A DNA stretch of 64,000 bases, from assembly GCA_019044685.2 (NCBI GenBank), contig JAGTXX020000001.1, forward strand, positions 434,001-498,000. The letters are read 5' to 3'. Source of the DNA: Nannochloris sp. 'desiccata' (taxonomy: Eukaryota; Chlorophyta; Trebouxiophyceae; Chlorellales; Chlorellaceae). Numbering within the stretch: the first letter of the stretch is position 1; every line of letters starts with the position of its first letter. The translations under genes were made by a program, and so were the position numbers. The notes beneath the pieces were generated by a model. The model was not told where the DNA came from and did not search any database. It saw only the letters and a program-made list of their open reading frames with translations. Below are positions 11,138 to 20,955 of the stretch, one piece after another.

Positions 11138-12310
11138 ATGACCTCCTCGGACTTTCTATGGACTGCCATTCTCATCACAGTGGTTGCATCTACAGCGAGC
11201 TCAATAGGCAAAGCACTTCAAAAGGAAGCCACGAGAAATCTCCCTAAATTTAGTCTTGAAGAAAAGATTTTACGGCAATATGTTTTGGATAAAACCTGGG
11301 TCACTGGTTTGATTTCAGATTTAGCAGGTGGCGTCATTCAAATCTTTGCCTTTGCACTAGCCCCTGTCTCTATTATTCAGCCAGTCTCAGGCGTAGGACT
11401 CGTAGGACTAGCTGTCTACACCCATTTCTTTTTAAAAGAGAAGCTTGCAGACTGGGAATGGGCTGCAGTAGGCCTTGCCGGGCTTGGCACTTTAGGTTTA
11501 GGCGCCTCAAGCTCTTCTAGCAGCACAGCAGGCGCAGCAGCAGATGATGCACCCTCCCGTCCTGCTGCATTGCGTATGCTGTTTGTACTAATACTGGTTG
11601 GTTTCGGTGTGGCGAGCTTAAAAAAGCTCCGACAGAGGCACAGACATAATAAAAGCCGCAGCAGTCGAGGCGGGGGCGGGAGCGGCGGTGACAAGGCACT
11701 TGCTGCATTATATGGCCTCCAAGCTGGTGGCTGCTTTGGTCTCTCCGCAGCATGTTGTCGAACTGGATTCCTCATGTCTGCACGAAGATGGACATGGGTC
11801 CCTTTCGGCCTTGCAGCAAGCGTCGCCCTCTCAGCAACCGGCTTCATCTTACAAACTCAAGGCTTGCAGTCTGGCGCAACAGTGGTCGTTTGTACCTGCG
11901 TTGCAGTGACCTCTATGGTGACCGGAGTTGTTGTAGGGTTATTAGGACTTGGGGAGACTATGCCAGGGTCGTTTATATCGATTTTTGTCAGGTTAACAAG
12001 CTGGAATATGATTTTAATCGGTGTAGTTGCTCTAGCAAGCGGGCCTGGTGGTATGCAGGAGCTCCTCGTTACTTTATTGCAAAGAATACCTGCACAAGTG
12101 TGGCAAAAATTACCTACAGATATGGCAGTTCGGTTGAAAAGCTGGGCAGCGTCGAGAGGAGGGTTGCCTGAGGTCGCTGCTGGGCATGCTCACAGCGGCA
12201 GTGGGAGCAATAGCATCGGTGGGGGTGTTGAGAGTCTTGGTGGCCCTTCTGGCCCATCACCAAATACACTGCGGAGACCGCCACAGCCACCATCAATGGG
12301 CTCTGCATAA
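11138..12310 (+). CDS. NIPA-family (DUF803) magnesium-transporter-like membrane protein
   Basis: Single exon, 390 residues. Begins with a hydrophobic helix running into SSIGKALQKEATRNLP, followed by QPVSGVGLVGLAVYTHFFLKE and a repeated helix pattern, which is the arrangement of the EamA-related NIPA/DUF803 proteins (plant NIPA8/9 type). About eight to nine hydrophobic segments are visible, e.g. TWVTGLISDLAGGVIQIFAF, AALRMLFVLILVGFGV and ATVVVCTCVAVTSMVTGVVV. A Ser/Gly-rich loop (about residues 127-140) and an Arg/Gly-rich loop (RQRHRHNKSRSSRGGGG) split the bundle, and the C-terminus is a soluble Pro/Gly/Ser tail. Family is fairly clear; magnesium transport is known only for some animal members, so substrate stays open. 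Confidence 0.8.
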   Translation: MTSSDFLWTAILITVVASTASSIGKALQKEATRNLPKFSLEEKILRQYVLDKTWVTGLISDLAGGVIQIFAFALAPVSIIQPVSGVGLVGLAVYTHFFLKEKLADWEWAAVGLAGLGTLGLGASSSSSSTAGAAADDAPSRPAALRMLFVLILVGFGVASLKKLRQRHRHNKSRSSRGGGGSGGDKALAALYGLQAGGCFGLSAACCRTGFLMSARRWTWVPFGLAASVALSATGFILQTQGLQSGATVVVCTCVAVTSMVTGVVVGLLGLGETMPGSFISIFVRLTSWNMILIGVVALASGPGGMQELLVTLLQRIPAQVWQKLPTDMAVRLKSWAASRGGLPEVAAGHAHSGSGSNSIGGGVESLGGPSGPSPNTLRRPPQPPSMGSA

Positions 12311-12667
12311 TTGTCCTTAAAATAGCAGTAGTTGTGATAGAAAATCGGTCATTTTATTTTACTTTTCTTTCAACTGATGACAACTTTTAACGAGAATTAC
12401 AAATTTTAAGACGTTGTGATTACATTTCGTTTTTGTTTTTATAAAGAAGACAGAAGAGAAGGAAATTAAAGCAACCAGCAGACCATTACATGTGCACTAC
12501 CACCACCACAATTCAGGCGGGATAGATAACAAATATAATGGATCAAAAAAATAAACATCTCTACCTTCAGGCAAAGAATATCTTCGACCGCTGATTTTCT
12601 TTCTTTTGTTTGATTGATGAAGTCGGACAGATAGACAGACGTATCGGGTTCAAAAAGCAAATAAAAT
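12311..12667. other. convergent 3' intergenic region
   Basis: About 360 bases between convergent stops. TTACA at 12420 and 12483 (TGTAA on the minus strand) may serve the carrier gene as polyadenylation signals. Nothing else seen. Confidence 0.45.
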
Positions 12668-13696
12668 TTAAGCAGCGGCGCGAGAAGCATCCAACAACTT
12701 CTTAATCTCATCATACAAGACAAGAACGAAAGCACCACCAGCACCACGCAACACGTTGGACAACGCACCCTTGAAGAAAGCGCCTGTACCCTCCTGAGAA
12801 GCAATCTTCTTCCAGCAATCGATAGTACCGTTGTACTGCTTCTCACCACCAGCCTGCATCATCAACCTACGACGGACAGTATCGAAAGGATAAGAAAGCA
12901 CACCAGCCATAGCGGTAACGGCCTGAGCAACTGCCCACTTGCCAAGGAAGGAAGCGTTCTTCTCGTCCTTGAACAAGACCCCTTTGCCAGTATCATAGAG
13001 ACCGAAGTAGGCACCGCGGTAGACAACAATACCTTGGACGGAGACACCAAATCCTTGGTACATAGCCATGGGTCCACCACGAGCCATAGTCCTGGTTAAG
13101 CAGTCCACAAGACCGTTAAATTCACGAGCTTTACCGGAACCGACATCAGCAGCAAGACGAGTACGGGCAAAATCCAAGGGGTAGACAATAAGAAGAGAAC
13201 CAGCACCGGCAAGACCGCCAGAAGCCAAGTTGGTCAAGAAGAAGGGCCAGAAATCCTGGGTAGGGTGGTATTTGGGGAAAAGGGCCTTGATAGTATCCTT
13301 GAAGGCAAAGTTGAATGCCTGGGTGGGGAAATAACGAATGACGTTGGCCAAGTTACCACGCCAGAAAGAAGCCATACCTTGCTCACGAGTGACGCGAACG
13401 AAGCAATTTCCGATACCAGTGTAGCGAGGAATTTCACCAGACTTGATCTTAGGGTTAGAGTCCTGGGTTTGGAGGAGGAGCTTGACACGCTCGATGGGGG
13501 CAACGACGGTCTTGGAAAGGGCACCGGCAGTACCTCCAGCAGCAAGATCGACGAGGAAAGCAGTGGCGCCTTTACCCTCCTTGGCGGCAGGGATAAGGGG
13601 AGCGGCAGCTGCGGAGGGAGCGGCGGTAGCAGTGGTCATGCTAGCACGCATAAGACCGGAGAGGCCAGCCTCCTGGTAGAGACGAGAAGAGAGCAT
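12668..13696 (-). CDS. AAC: mitochondrial ADP/ATP carrier
   Basis: Exchanges cytosolic ADP for matrix ATP across the inner mitochondrial membrane. 342 residues in one coding exon. Three mitochondrial-carrier repeats are seen, each with the Px[DE]xx[RK] signature (PIERVK, PLDFAR, PFDTVR). The nucleotide-carrier signature is RRRLMM rather than the usual RRRMMM. A 40-residue Ala/Ser/Arg N-terminal extension precedes the first repeat, as in plants. The start at 13696 is preceded by a pyrimidine-rich stretch ending in TTACAG at about 13711, so the 5' UTR probably contains an intron; the open frame further upstream is then non-coding. The second repeat reads [16 protein letters not shown], unlike the YSLDYARTRLAND form of land plants and most green algae. 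Confidence 0.93.
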   Translation of the reverse strand: MLSSRLYQEAGLSGLMRASMTTATAAPSAAAAPLIPAAKEGKGATAFLVDLAAGGTAGALSKTVVAPIERVKLLLQTQDSNPKIKSGEIPRYTGIGNCFVRVTREQGMASFWRGNLANVIRYFPTQAFNFAFKDTIKALFPKYHPTQDFWPFFLTNLASGGLAGAGSLLIVYPLDFARTRLAADVGSGKAREFNGLVDCLTRTMARGGPMAMYQGFGVSVQGIVVYRGAYFGLYDTGKGVLFKDEKNASFLGKWAVAQAVTAMAGVLSYPFDTVRRRLMMQAGGEKQYNGTIDCWKKIASQEGTGAFFKGALSNVLRGAGGAFVLVLYDEIKKLLDASRAAA

Positions 13697-14538
13697 CTTG
13701 TTTTGATTCAATTTCTGTAACAAGGGGGAAGAGGAAAATGTGGGGAAAGAAATGAGAAGAAGAAGGCATTTAAAGAAGGGCTGAGTAAAGTCGAACTCCA
13801 TATGAAAGAATATACCACCAGGAATGCCCTGCCCTCCTCCATCAATGATCTTGCCCTTCAAAGGGCTGCAATGAGTGATTAAGTCGCCCGAGCCGCGGTG
13901 TGATATTTTAGACCACTGTTATATGAATACATCCAAAAGCCCAGGCACTTTGAAACCGCCTCTCTAGCAGCTAAATGAAGGTTATTGAGAATTAAAATCT
14001 AACCCAGAGCAAAACCTTTAAGGTTAAGGCTGCCAAGGGTCTGAGGGCCATTCTCAGAAGTCTTCCAACACATCAAAAGCAATAGAGAGCGCAGAAACAG
14101 CCTATTCAGCCCGCCCTGCCCCAAACAGCTTCAAGTTGAATTGTAGCAGTCATCCCAAGCTTACCCTTTCTCTACTGACCAAGCTCTGATCCAATAGATA
14201 GCAACTTCTCAACACGAAGGTGCTCTTAAAAGGGCGAATCCAGCGGCTCAGGCTCTGATTTAGGATGTTGACGAACGGGTCGGCCGCCCTGCATCCATCG
14301 CACAGATGCCCCGAGCAAAGCACGAGGATAGAGGGAGGCAAAAGTCGGTGTTCAGCAATCGATAAGGAATTTATATAACGTGAAAACAGCCCCGAAACAA
14401 GTGGCTGAAGGAGTGATGCCAGATCGTCGGATGCTTACCACGAAAAGCAAAATAAACATTCCGAATCATTAAATAGTTCCGATAATTAAAGCACCTTTTA
14501 ACCAGTCTAGTATTAGATACACTCTTTCCTCTCCCAGC
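13697..14538. other. divergent promoter region
   Basis: About 840 bases between the starts of the ADP/ATP carrier and the galactolipid synthase. Probably contains the carrier's 5' UTR exon and intron. I see no further gene, tRNA or repeat. Confidence 0.5.
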
Positions 14539-14642
14539 ATGGATTCCAAAACAAATAACGGCATCGAAGATGGCGCACTATCTAGCGTAGTAGAACCAAA
14601 ACTTCATAGCAGCTTTGAAAATGTTGTCCCCCCTCCAGATGA

Positions 14643-14681
<39 letters not shown>

Positions 14682-16599
14682 TGCTGCTGCTACCCAAACG
14701 GAAGGAACCTTACTACCTCTATCAAGAGATCGGATACCCCGCAGTGCAAAATCAATTGCCTTTGCTTTAGATCAATTGGAAAAGGATTTAGATACTTCGG
14801 AAGACGAGGAAGAAGAAGATGCAGGTTTTGATAATGAGAGTGACATTCACGCTGCCGGGTTGCTTCTCCTTGATGGTGGTGGACAACTTTCCCATCGTGG
14901 TGGCCGTACAAGCACCACCACAACTCCACGAGGAGCTACCACTACCAACACCACTCCTAGAGCTGGGGAAATAGGCGGTGAAGATGAAGATGATGAAGAG
15001 GAATTAACTATTGAAGAAATTGCCCGGCGGGTGGCAGCAGCTGACGCTATCGAATCTCACCCACTCGAATTTATATCAGTATATCCTCGAATAGCAATAG
15101 TCACCACGGCCTCTCTTCCTTGGCTCACAGGAACAGCTGTCAACCCGGCCTTACGTGCCGCATACCTGTGGAAATCGGGCCATGCCGTAACGTTGGTCAT
15201 TCCGTGGGTGGCGGTGGAAGACCAGCCGCGACTTTTTGCACCAGGCGTTGTTTTCAACTCCCCGGAGGAGCAAGCAGTCGCGGTTATTGACGCCGTCCAA
15301 CGACGGATCCCCTTTTCATTACCTTCAGACGCTGCATGCTTGGATACTCAACATCAGCAAACGCATCATAGCTTCCATTTAGTGTTTTACCCAGGTAGAT
15401 ACGATCCAGGGCTGGGCTCTATCATGCCGGAAGTCGATATTCAGCCGCTCTTACCGCAACCAGTAGATTTAATCGTACTTGAAGAGCCTGAGCATTTAAC
15501 CTGGTATCATACTGGTAAAAGATGGACACGCGCGTTCCCAAGATACGTCCCTGTAGTCGGTATAATGCATACTAACTACGTGGATTATGCAAAACGAGAG
15601 GCCGGGGAAGCTGCAGCTGGTGCATTAAAGCGATTGAATAAGTTTTTATGCCGACAACATACCCATAAAGTTGTGAAATTGAGTGATGCAGTACAAAATT
15701 TACCGAGACAGGAGACGTGTTTTGTACATGGAGTGTCACATACGTTTTTACAAGTAGGAGAGGCGAGAACACACCTTGATGTGGAGGCTCGGCCGGTTTT
15801 CACAAAGGGCATTTATTTCTTGGGTAAAGCTCTCTGGGCGAAAGGTTTCGCTGAATTACTCGACCGTTTTTCCGAACATAAGACCCTATCCCACCAACAC
15901 CAAATAGTCGATGTGTACGGTAAAGGGGAACAGCTGGAAGCGATTAAAACTGAAGCTTCTTTGCGCGGTTTGCCGTTGAGATTTTTAGGCGCAAAAGATC
16001 ATTTGTCCCCTGATATGGCTGTTTACCGTGCATTTGTGAATCCTAGTACTTCTGATGTGGTAGCTACCACCACTGCAGAAGCTATGGCGATGGGGAAGTG
16101 GGTTATTGTCCCTCAACACCCTTGCAACGATTTTTTCTCCGGGTTTGTTAATTGTCTTATTTACAGCACCCCTGAAGAGTTTTCTAATGCCGTTAAGAAA
16201 GCGTTGACCGAAGATCCTGCACCATTGACTCCTGACGAACGGAAGAGATTAACTTGGGAAGCTGCTACTGACCGATTTCTGCATTGTTGTTCTTCTGCTG
16301 AAGTTGGAAGGGGGCCTCCATTGGCGCGGGTGGCGGCTAAAACTGGCTGGTTGGGTTTTAACGTTGGCCATCAGGTATATAACGTAGCGAGTGGGGTGCT
16401 GGAATTAGTTAGAAAGGCAAGACCTCCATCAGCAGCGCCTTCTATGGTCGATTTGCAGCAGGAACTTGATAATGCAGCAGCTGGTTTTGGCCTTATTAGC
16501 AGAGGCGGTGTTGACAATGGTGAGGGCACTGGTGTTATTAGTAGTGGGCTGGCAAATGAGGATGTAGAATCACATCGATTGAGTGTAACTCCTTCTTGA
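14539..16599 (+). CDS. DGD1: digalactosyldiacylglycerol synthase (DGD1/DGD2-type, GT4)
   Basis: Transfers galactose from UDP-galactose to monogalactosyldiacylglycerol at the plastid envelope. Single exon, 686 residues. The C-terminal 500 residues carry the plant DGD pattern: PRIAIVTTASLPWLTGTAVN at the start of the Rossmann fold, GIMHTNYVDYAKRE, LSDAVQNLP, CFVHGVSHTFLQVG, KGIYFLGKALWAKGF, DVYGKGEQ, FVNPSTSDVVATTTAEAMAM and GKWVIVPQHPCNDFF (GT4 nucleotide-sugar site). The first 170 residues are low complexity: 12 Ala coded by a pure GCC run at 14644-14679, an acidic block and Thr-rich repeats. DGD1 versus DGD2 cannot be decided; the N-terminal extension favours DGD1. Divergent from the ADP/ATP carrier. 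Confidence 0.92.
14644..14679 (+). repeat. (GCC)12 trinucleotide repeat inside DGD1
   Basis: Twelve consecutive GCC triplets in frame, coding 12 alanines in the low-complexity N-terminus of the galactolipid synthase. Confidence 0.95.
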
Positions 16600-17145
16600 A
16601 AACAACCCTTACAATGCTCCGTTATAGTACCGGTAGTATTGGACAGTGGTATGTATTTCTCTCTTTCTCCAACCTTTCAATTGCGGTTTTACTTTTTTTT
16701 TTAATGGCGGTTGGTTGCTTCTGTTTTGTGTTTTGAAAAAGCTTACCTGATAATAATCATATTTTAATAGAGATTTTTGAAATTTTCCTTTATTTAACTG
16801 ACTGTTTGACAACTGGAATTTACATTCTGTAGGAGCACTGTACAAGGGAAAAAAAAAGATAACCAAATTTTGGTCGGTAAAAACTCATATTTTTTTTCAA
16901 GCGTGAGATGAAAAGCAGTTTGTAAAGAGCAACAGAAAATGAACAACATATTCAACTAATAAGAGTAAAGTTAATACGTCAGCAGTGTGTATTCCACTGC
17001 GTAGAAAAGAATCAGTTACATTGACTAATACTGAGAGAAAGAAAAAACACTTCGTTGGCATCTCGATCCAAACTATATTGGCACTACTCTCAGTGCAAGG
17101 AGGTAGAAAGGGAGAAAATATTTAACAATACTTCATGTTCAATAT
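16600..17145. other. convergent 3' intergenic region
   Basis: About 550 AT-rich bases between convergent stops. TGTAA at about 16920 on the plus strand and TTACA at about 17016 (minus-strand TGTAA) are possible polyadenylation signals. No gene seen. Confidence 0.45.
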
Positions 17146-19380
17146 TTAAAAGTATGAGTATCTCCTCTTATTATGTTTTCCTCCTGCTTCTTCTTCCAGT
17201 GCAAATTGGGGCACATGTTCTAAAATTTGCCTATCTACAGCAGCACCCTGTATCCACATGGCAGCTTTCTTTAATTTTGTTTCTCCTTTCTTCATTGCGA
17301 TGATCCGTTTGACTTCAGAGAGTGTACTATGGGCAGGATCTAATTGATGGGACCACCCCTCTAATACAAGTGTCGTCACTACAGTTGCACAAATATGACC
17401 AGGCATATTCACCTGGTGTAATCGTACTTTCTCTAAAACCGCAGCCAATGCCTCGGCGCCACTCGTTGTATCGCCTTTGGAAAAGGCGTCTGCTGCTTTC
17501 AACTCGTTAAAATGAGTTTGTAGATCTTTACGGAACGCTTCAGGGTCTAGACAGGTTTGTTCCTCTCCAGCGAATCGTAATGTCCAATTTGCCACCGCTC
17601 TGGCGTCCAACCGGGAAAATGCATCAAACAGGCCTACCATGTTAATCTGATCGTCAGGTGAGAGTCTGGTTGCCATGCCAGCATCGAGTAAGATGATGGA
17701 AGGTCTTAAAAAGACTGAATCTATCGCTGCTTTCAGATCTTCGACACTCTCATCTCTGCTCGTACTACTGGTGGAATTACCATTAGGCGCATCAGCAATT
17801 TCTGCTCCTGCCCCACGAAACACGGAAGATAAAAACGAAGCACCTACGCCAGCTTTATCAGCCCATGAATGAAGTTTATTCACCACCGCAGCCCCCAAAG
17901 CACCTCCTTTGGGCTCTAGTCGTACTAAAATATTCCCTGGGTGTAAGTCCGAATGTACTAAGTTATCTACAACCATCATATGAAGCATTGTTCTCGCTCC
18001 AACCTGGGCCAACTCTGAATTATAGGGCGCTCCGGCGCCTTTAGTCACATAAGAGCTAATATGTTTGCCTTCTTCAAACGTTTCTACTAGTACAGCAGGG
18101 GCGACTAAGGGATAGAGAGGTACAGGGAATGATACATTCCTTTCTTTTCTAAAATTGTAGTTGAAAGCGTGCAAGTAGAATCCTTCTCTACCGAGATCAA
18201 CCTGCTCTCGTAGCGGGGCGGCAAATTGTTTTAAACTTTCTTCAAGTCTCAGAGTCTTTAACGCAGGGATCACTTCAGCAACACGTGCTGTCGCCATCAT
18301 GAGCGCAAAATCACGTTCTATCGATTCACTCACGCCAGGATGTCTTACTTTAACAGCGACTACAGAACCTTCATTCATATTGGTCAATCGGGCGCCGGCG
18401 CCTGAAAGCACACCTCGATGAATTTGACCTATACTCCCACTGGCTACGGGCAACGTTTCAAAATCACTGAATAAATCCTGTACGTCAAATCCAAAAGAAG
18501 ATTTGATCGCGGCTTCTGTGTAAGGAAAGTCATGAGCAGGAGCTTGGGTGTGCAATAATTCGAGCTCTTTGCAAAAGTCCGGGGGGAACAGGTCAGCTCG
18601 AGTGGCCGCCCACTGGCCCCATTTAATAAAGGCAGGGCCAGCGCGTTCTAACGTACGTCGCAACAATTGTAGCCAATCCTTTCGTAGTTGATTTTGCTTA
18701 CGAAGAGCGATCGGAGCCGAGATAACCGTGGGGGTGAAAAGAAACATCAGGTACATTAGCCGTAGCCATGACGAGATATAATTTAAAAAAGTGCGAAATA
18801 GCCCTTTATTTGCTAATGCTACCGCTGCTGCATCGAGTCGCTCAATTTCTGCTAAATGCGCTTCTTCTTTGGCCGTCACAGGGACGTAGTAACACCAAGA
18901 TAAAGGGTCGCCACGTGTCACCGCCTCTGCCACAAGGATGGAAACTAAACGAGCCCAGTGGGTGCTAGGCTGTGTAGTGAATAACGCATTGACTATAGCA
19001 ACCCGTGCGTTGTATCCTGTACCCAGATTCCATTCATATGAGGGTCTAATGACTTCGAAATGACGTTTGAGGCGGTGTTGTACCTCCTTCCAGCTTTTTA
19101 CTGCTGCTTTGGAGTGTGATGTTGTTGCCGAAAACATACCAGCGGAAGTAGAGGGACGTGAGGAAGAAAAACAGCGATATGCAAGGGCTGGGGAAGACAA
19201 TTTGTAGCTTGGATTTCTGGCAGTTCTTTGAAGGAGGAACGCAACGGTGGGAGGAAAACAAGGGCTAGGAGCAGTAGCAGCGGCACTGACGGCAGTTGCA
19301 GCGATACTTTTGGCAGCACTACTGCTGCCTTTTGCTGTGAGCTGCCCCAGCAGCTGCCTCCACGCAGCTCCTCGCCGCAT
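17146..19380 (-). CDS. ABC1/ADCK (UbiB) atypical kinase, ADCK2-like
   Basis: Single exon, 744 residues. The UbiB-family hallmarks are in order: KxGQ motif FIKWGQWAATRADLFP (251-266), Ala-rich-loop equivalent ASGSIGQ (313-319), invariant Lys in VAVKVRHPG (K344), catalytic loop HSDLHPGN (476-483) and metal-binding LLDAGM in place of DFG. The KWGQWAATR-DLFPPDF wording is closest to ADCK2 in my memory, whose members act in mitochondrial coenzyme Q or lipid metabolism. Residues 1-85 are Ala/Ser/Arg-rich and suit an organelle presequence; two hydrophobic stretches (about 205-225) may be a membrane anchor. A Ser-rich insert lies between the HSDLHPGN and DAG motifs (about 540-565). Confidence 0.88.
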   Translation of the reverse strand: MRRGAAWRQLLGQLTAKGSSSAAKSIAATAVSAAATAPSPCFPPTVAFLLQRTARNPSYKLSSPALAYRCFSSSRPSTSAGMFSATTSHSKAAVKSWKEVQHRLKRHFEVIRPSYEWNLGTGYNARVAIVNALFTTQPSTHWARLVSILVAEAVTRGDPLSWCYYVPVTAKEEAHLAEIERLDAAAVALANKGLFRTFLNYISSWLRLMYLMFLFTPTVISAPIALRKQNQLRKDWLQLLRRTLERAGPAFIKWGQWAATRADLFPPDFCKELELLHTQAPAHDFPYTEAAIKSSFGFDVQDLFSDFETLPVASGSIGQIHRGVLSGAGARLTNMNEGSVVAVKVRHPGVSESIERDFALMMATARVAEVIPALKTLRLEESLKQFAAPLREQVDLGREGFYLHAFNYNFRKERNVSFPVPLYPLVAPAVLVETFEEGKHISSYVTKGAGAPYNSELAQVGARTMLHMMVVDNLVHSDLHPGNILVRLEPKGGALGAAVVNKLHSWADKAGVGASFLSSVFRGAGAEIADAPNGNSTSSTSRDESVEDLKAAIDSVFLRPSIILLDAGMATRLSPDDQINMVGLFDAFSRLDARAVANWTLRFAGEEQTCLDPEAFRKDLQTHFNELKAADAFSKGDTTSGAEALAAVLEKVRLHQVNMPGHICATVVTTLVLEGWSHQLDPAHSTLSEVKRIIAMKKGETKLKKAAMWIQGAAVDRQILEHVPQFALEEEAGGKHNKRRYSYF

Positions 19381-20065
19381 TTATATTCCTTCTACTCAAT
19401 CCAAAATACTGCAAAAAAATGCACAAATCAGAGCTGGAGTAAGTTTGTAGAGCACACGGAAGTCGAGGATCACCTGGCGGGGCAGGTCGGAGAAAAATTA
19501 AAGTAGCTCAGTAAGTAGGCTGATCACATAGCCTATGGGGTTTCATCCTACCTAGTGCTCAAAAGCATCATGTCTACGCTAAGAAATTAAAAGCTCAATG
19601 CACAAATAAAACTCCAGATTATAAGGTTCAAAATCAAGTAGAGAAAACAATGAAGTAATCGGAGCAAGTTTGCAGACTTTGGTTGATTGCGCGCTTATTG
19701 CTTACAAAGGTAATTATACAATGCTACCCAAGTATGCAATATGCGTAATGTGAGATTGTGGAGCATGGAACGAGCTTGCCAAGTGTCACCAGGGTCTCGA
19801 GAGAAAGTTCACCCGCATGAAAACTCTACCGCGAGCCTTGTCCCGACAGAATGTTATAAATAATATAGTTTGTAGTAAGCATATCCCCACTCCTTGAGGG
19901 CCGGTATTCACAACCCATACTCGTTCACTACCACCTCGTCTTCGAGAATTTCTCTTCTCAGATTTCCAAACTACCCTCATTTTCGCGCGGCCTATTCTTC
20001 AACGGGCCCGATAACGAATACTGAAAGGTTGATATCCACGTTTTAACCGCTTTTACGCTCTCTTC
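19381..20065. other. divergent intergenic region
   Basis: About 685 bases between the ABC1 kinase start and the next plus-strand gene. A GGGCCC-type element (ACGGGCCCGAT) lies at about 19999-20009, in the proximal promoter of the plus-strand gene. No coding sequence or RNA gene supported. Confidence 0.45.
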
Positions 20066-20955
20066 ATGGCCACTTTGGTAGCTCAACCTTCTGGACTCTC
20101 TAATTTCGCTATGCCGGTAAGTAACTGAGTTCTACAAGTAACTTAGCTCCATATATATGAAACCTATAGACAGTTTCGTCTATTCACTGGGTTCTCTGCC
20201 AGCTCTGTGCTGTGTTACGCCCCTGATATCCTCGACAAGGCCTTAAATCTTTGCCCTTTTCGCTCTCCTTTTCCTTGCAGCGTCACACCTCCTCATTCAA
20301 GGGTGACCAAGATTCACACCTTAACGACCTAGTTGTCGCTAGTCAAACCAAACAGATTGACGACGTTGTGCTGAAGGAGCGCCATTTGGTGCCCTTTTTT
20401 GATACTCATGTTGAACCTGCAGCTCTTCAGCCCCTTCAGGGCAGTAAGAAGAAGGGCAGCAATCAGCACCAGCAGCATCAGCATGACACTCAGTATACAA
20501 GCAATAAACAGCACCAACAACGTAGACCCAATGTCAAAACTGCTGCAAATGTAGACGACGCTGGAATGGCTTCAGCTATTCCAAAGCCACCTCCTCGCAA
20601 GGGAGGCAAAAATAACAAGACCGCTGCAAAGCAAGCAAATGATACTGCGCAGCACGAAAGTCGAAAGCACCACAGGGATCCTAGCTCAAAGCATCTCCCT
20701 GGCCTTGCTCTCCCCGGTGGCGGCGCCATTCCTGCCTCGTCTAGTCCCTCTGCTCCTGCCACCTCTGGCCGTCAATCACCTCCACGCAAACGCCAAGAGC
20801 AGAATTTCTATGATACTGCCTCGTCACTCCCTGCGAAATTTGCTGGACCTGCGTTTACTAATAGCCCTATGCCCGACGACTTGCCTATCCCAACTACCAG
20901 TTTATTATTGATGCACGAGGCAGCTGATCGCATGGCTCAAGGGCTGATGCTGTGA
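20066..20955 (+). CDS. low-complexity protein with PNRC/Edc1-like decapping motif
   Basis: Exons 20066-20116 and 20281-20955 (phase 0) give 241 residues. Mostly disordered: Gln/His-rich (QHQQHQHD), Pro/Lys-rich and Ser/Pro-rich. Near the C-terminus is FAGPAFTNSP followed by DDLPIP. This closely resembles the proline-rich [YF]AGxxF...SPxPxxLPxP motif of PNRC proteins and yeast Edc1/Edc2, which binds the Dcp1 EVH1 domain and stimulates mRNA decapping. A role as decapping activator in the cytoplasm is inferred from that motif alone; the rest of the protein is unlike anything I recognise. The start is set by a short exon ending MP with a perfect GTAAGT donor. Confidence 0.7.

Noticed and set aside
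12668..13861. A longer N-terminus for the ADP/ATP carrier (start at 13861)
   Set aside because: The extra stretch ends in a pyrimidine-rich TTACAG, typical of a 3' splice site, and reads as UTR/intron sequence.
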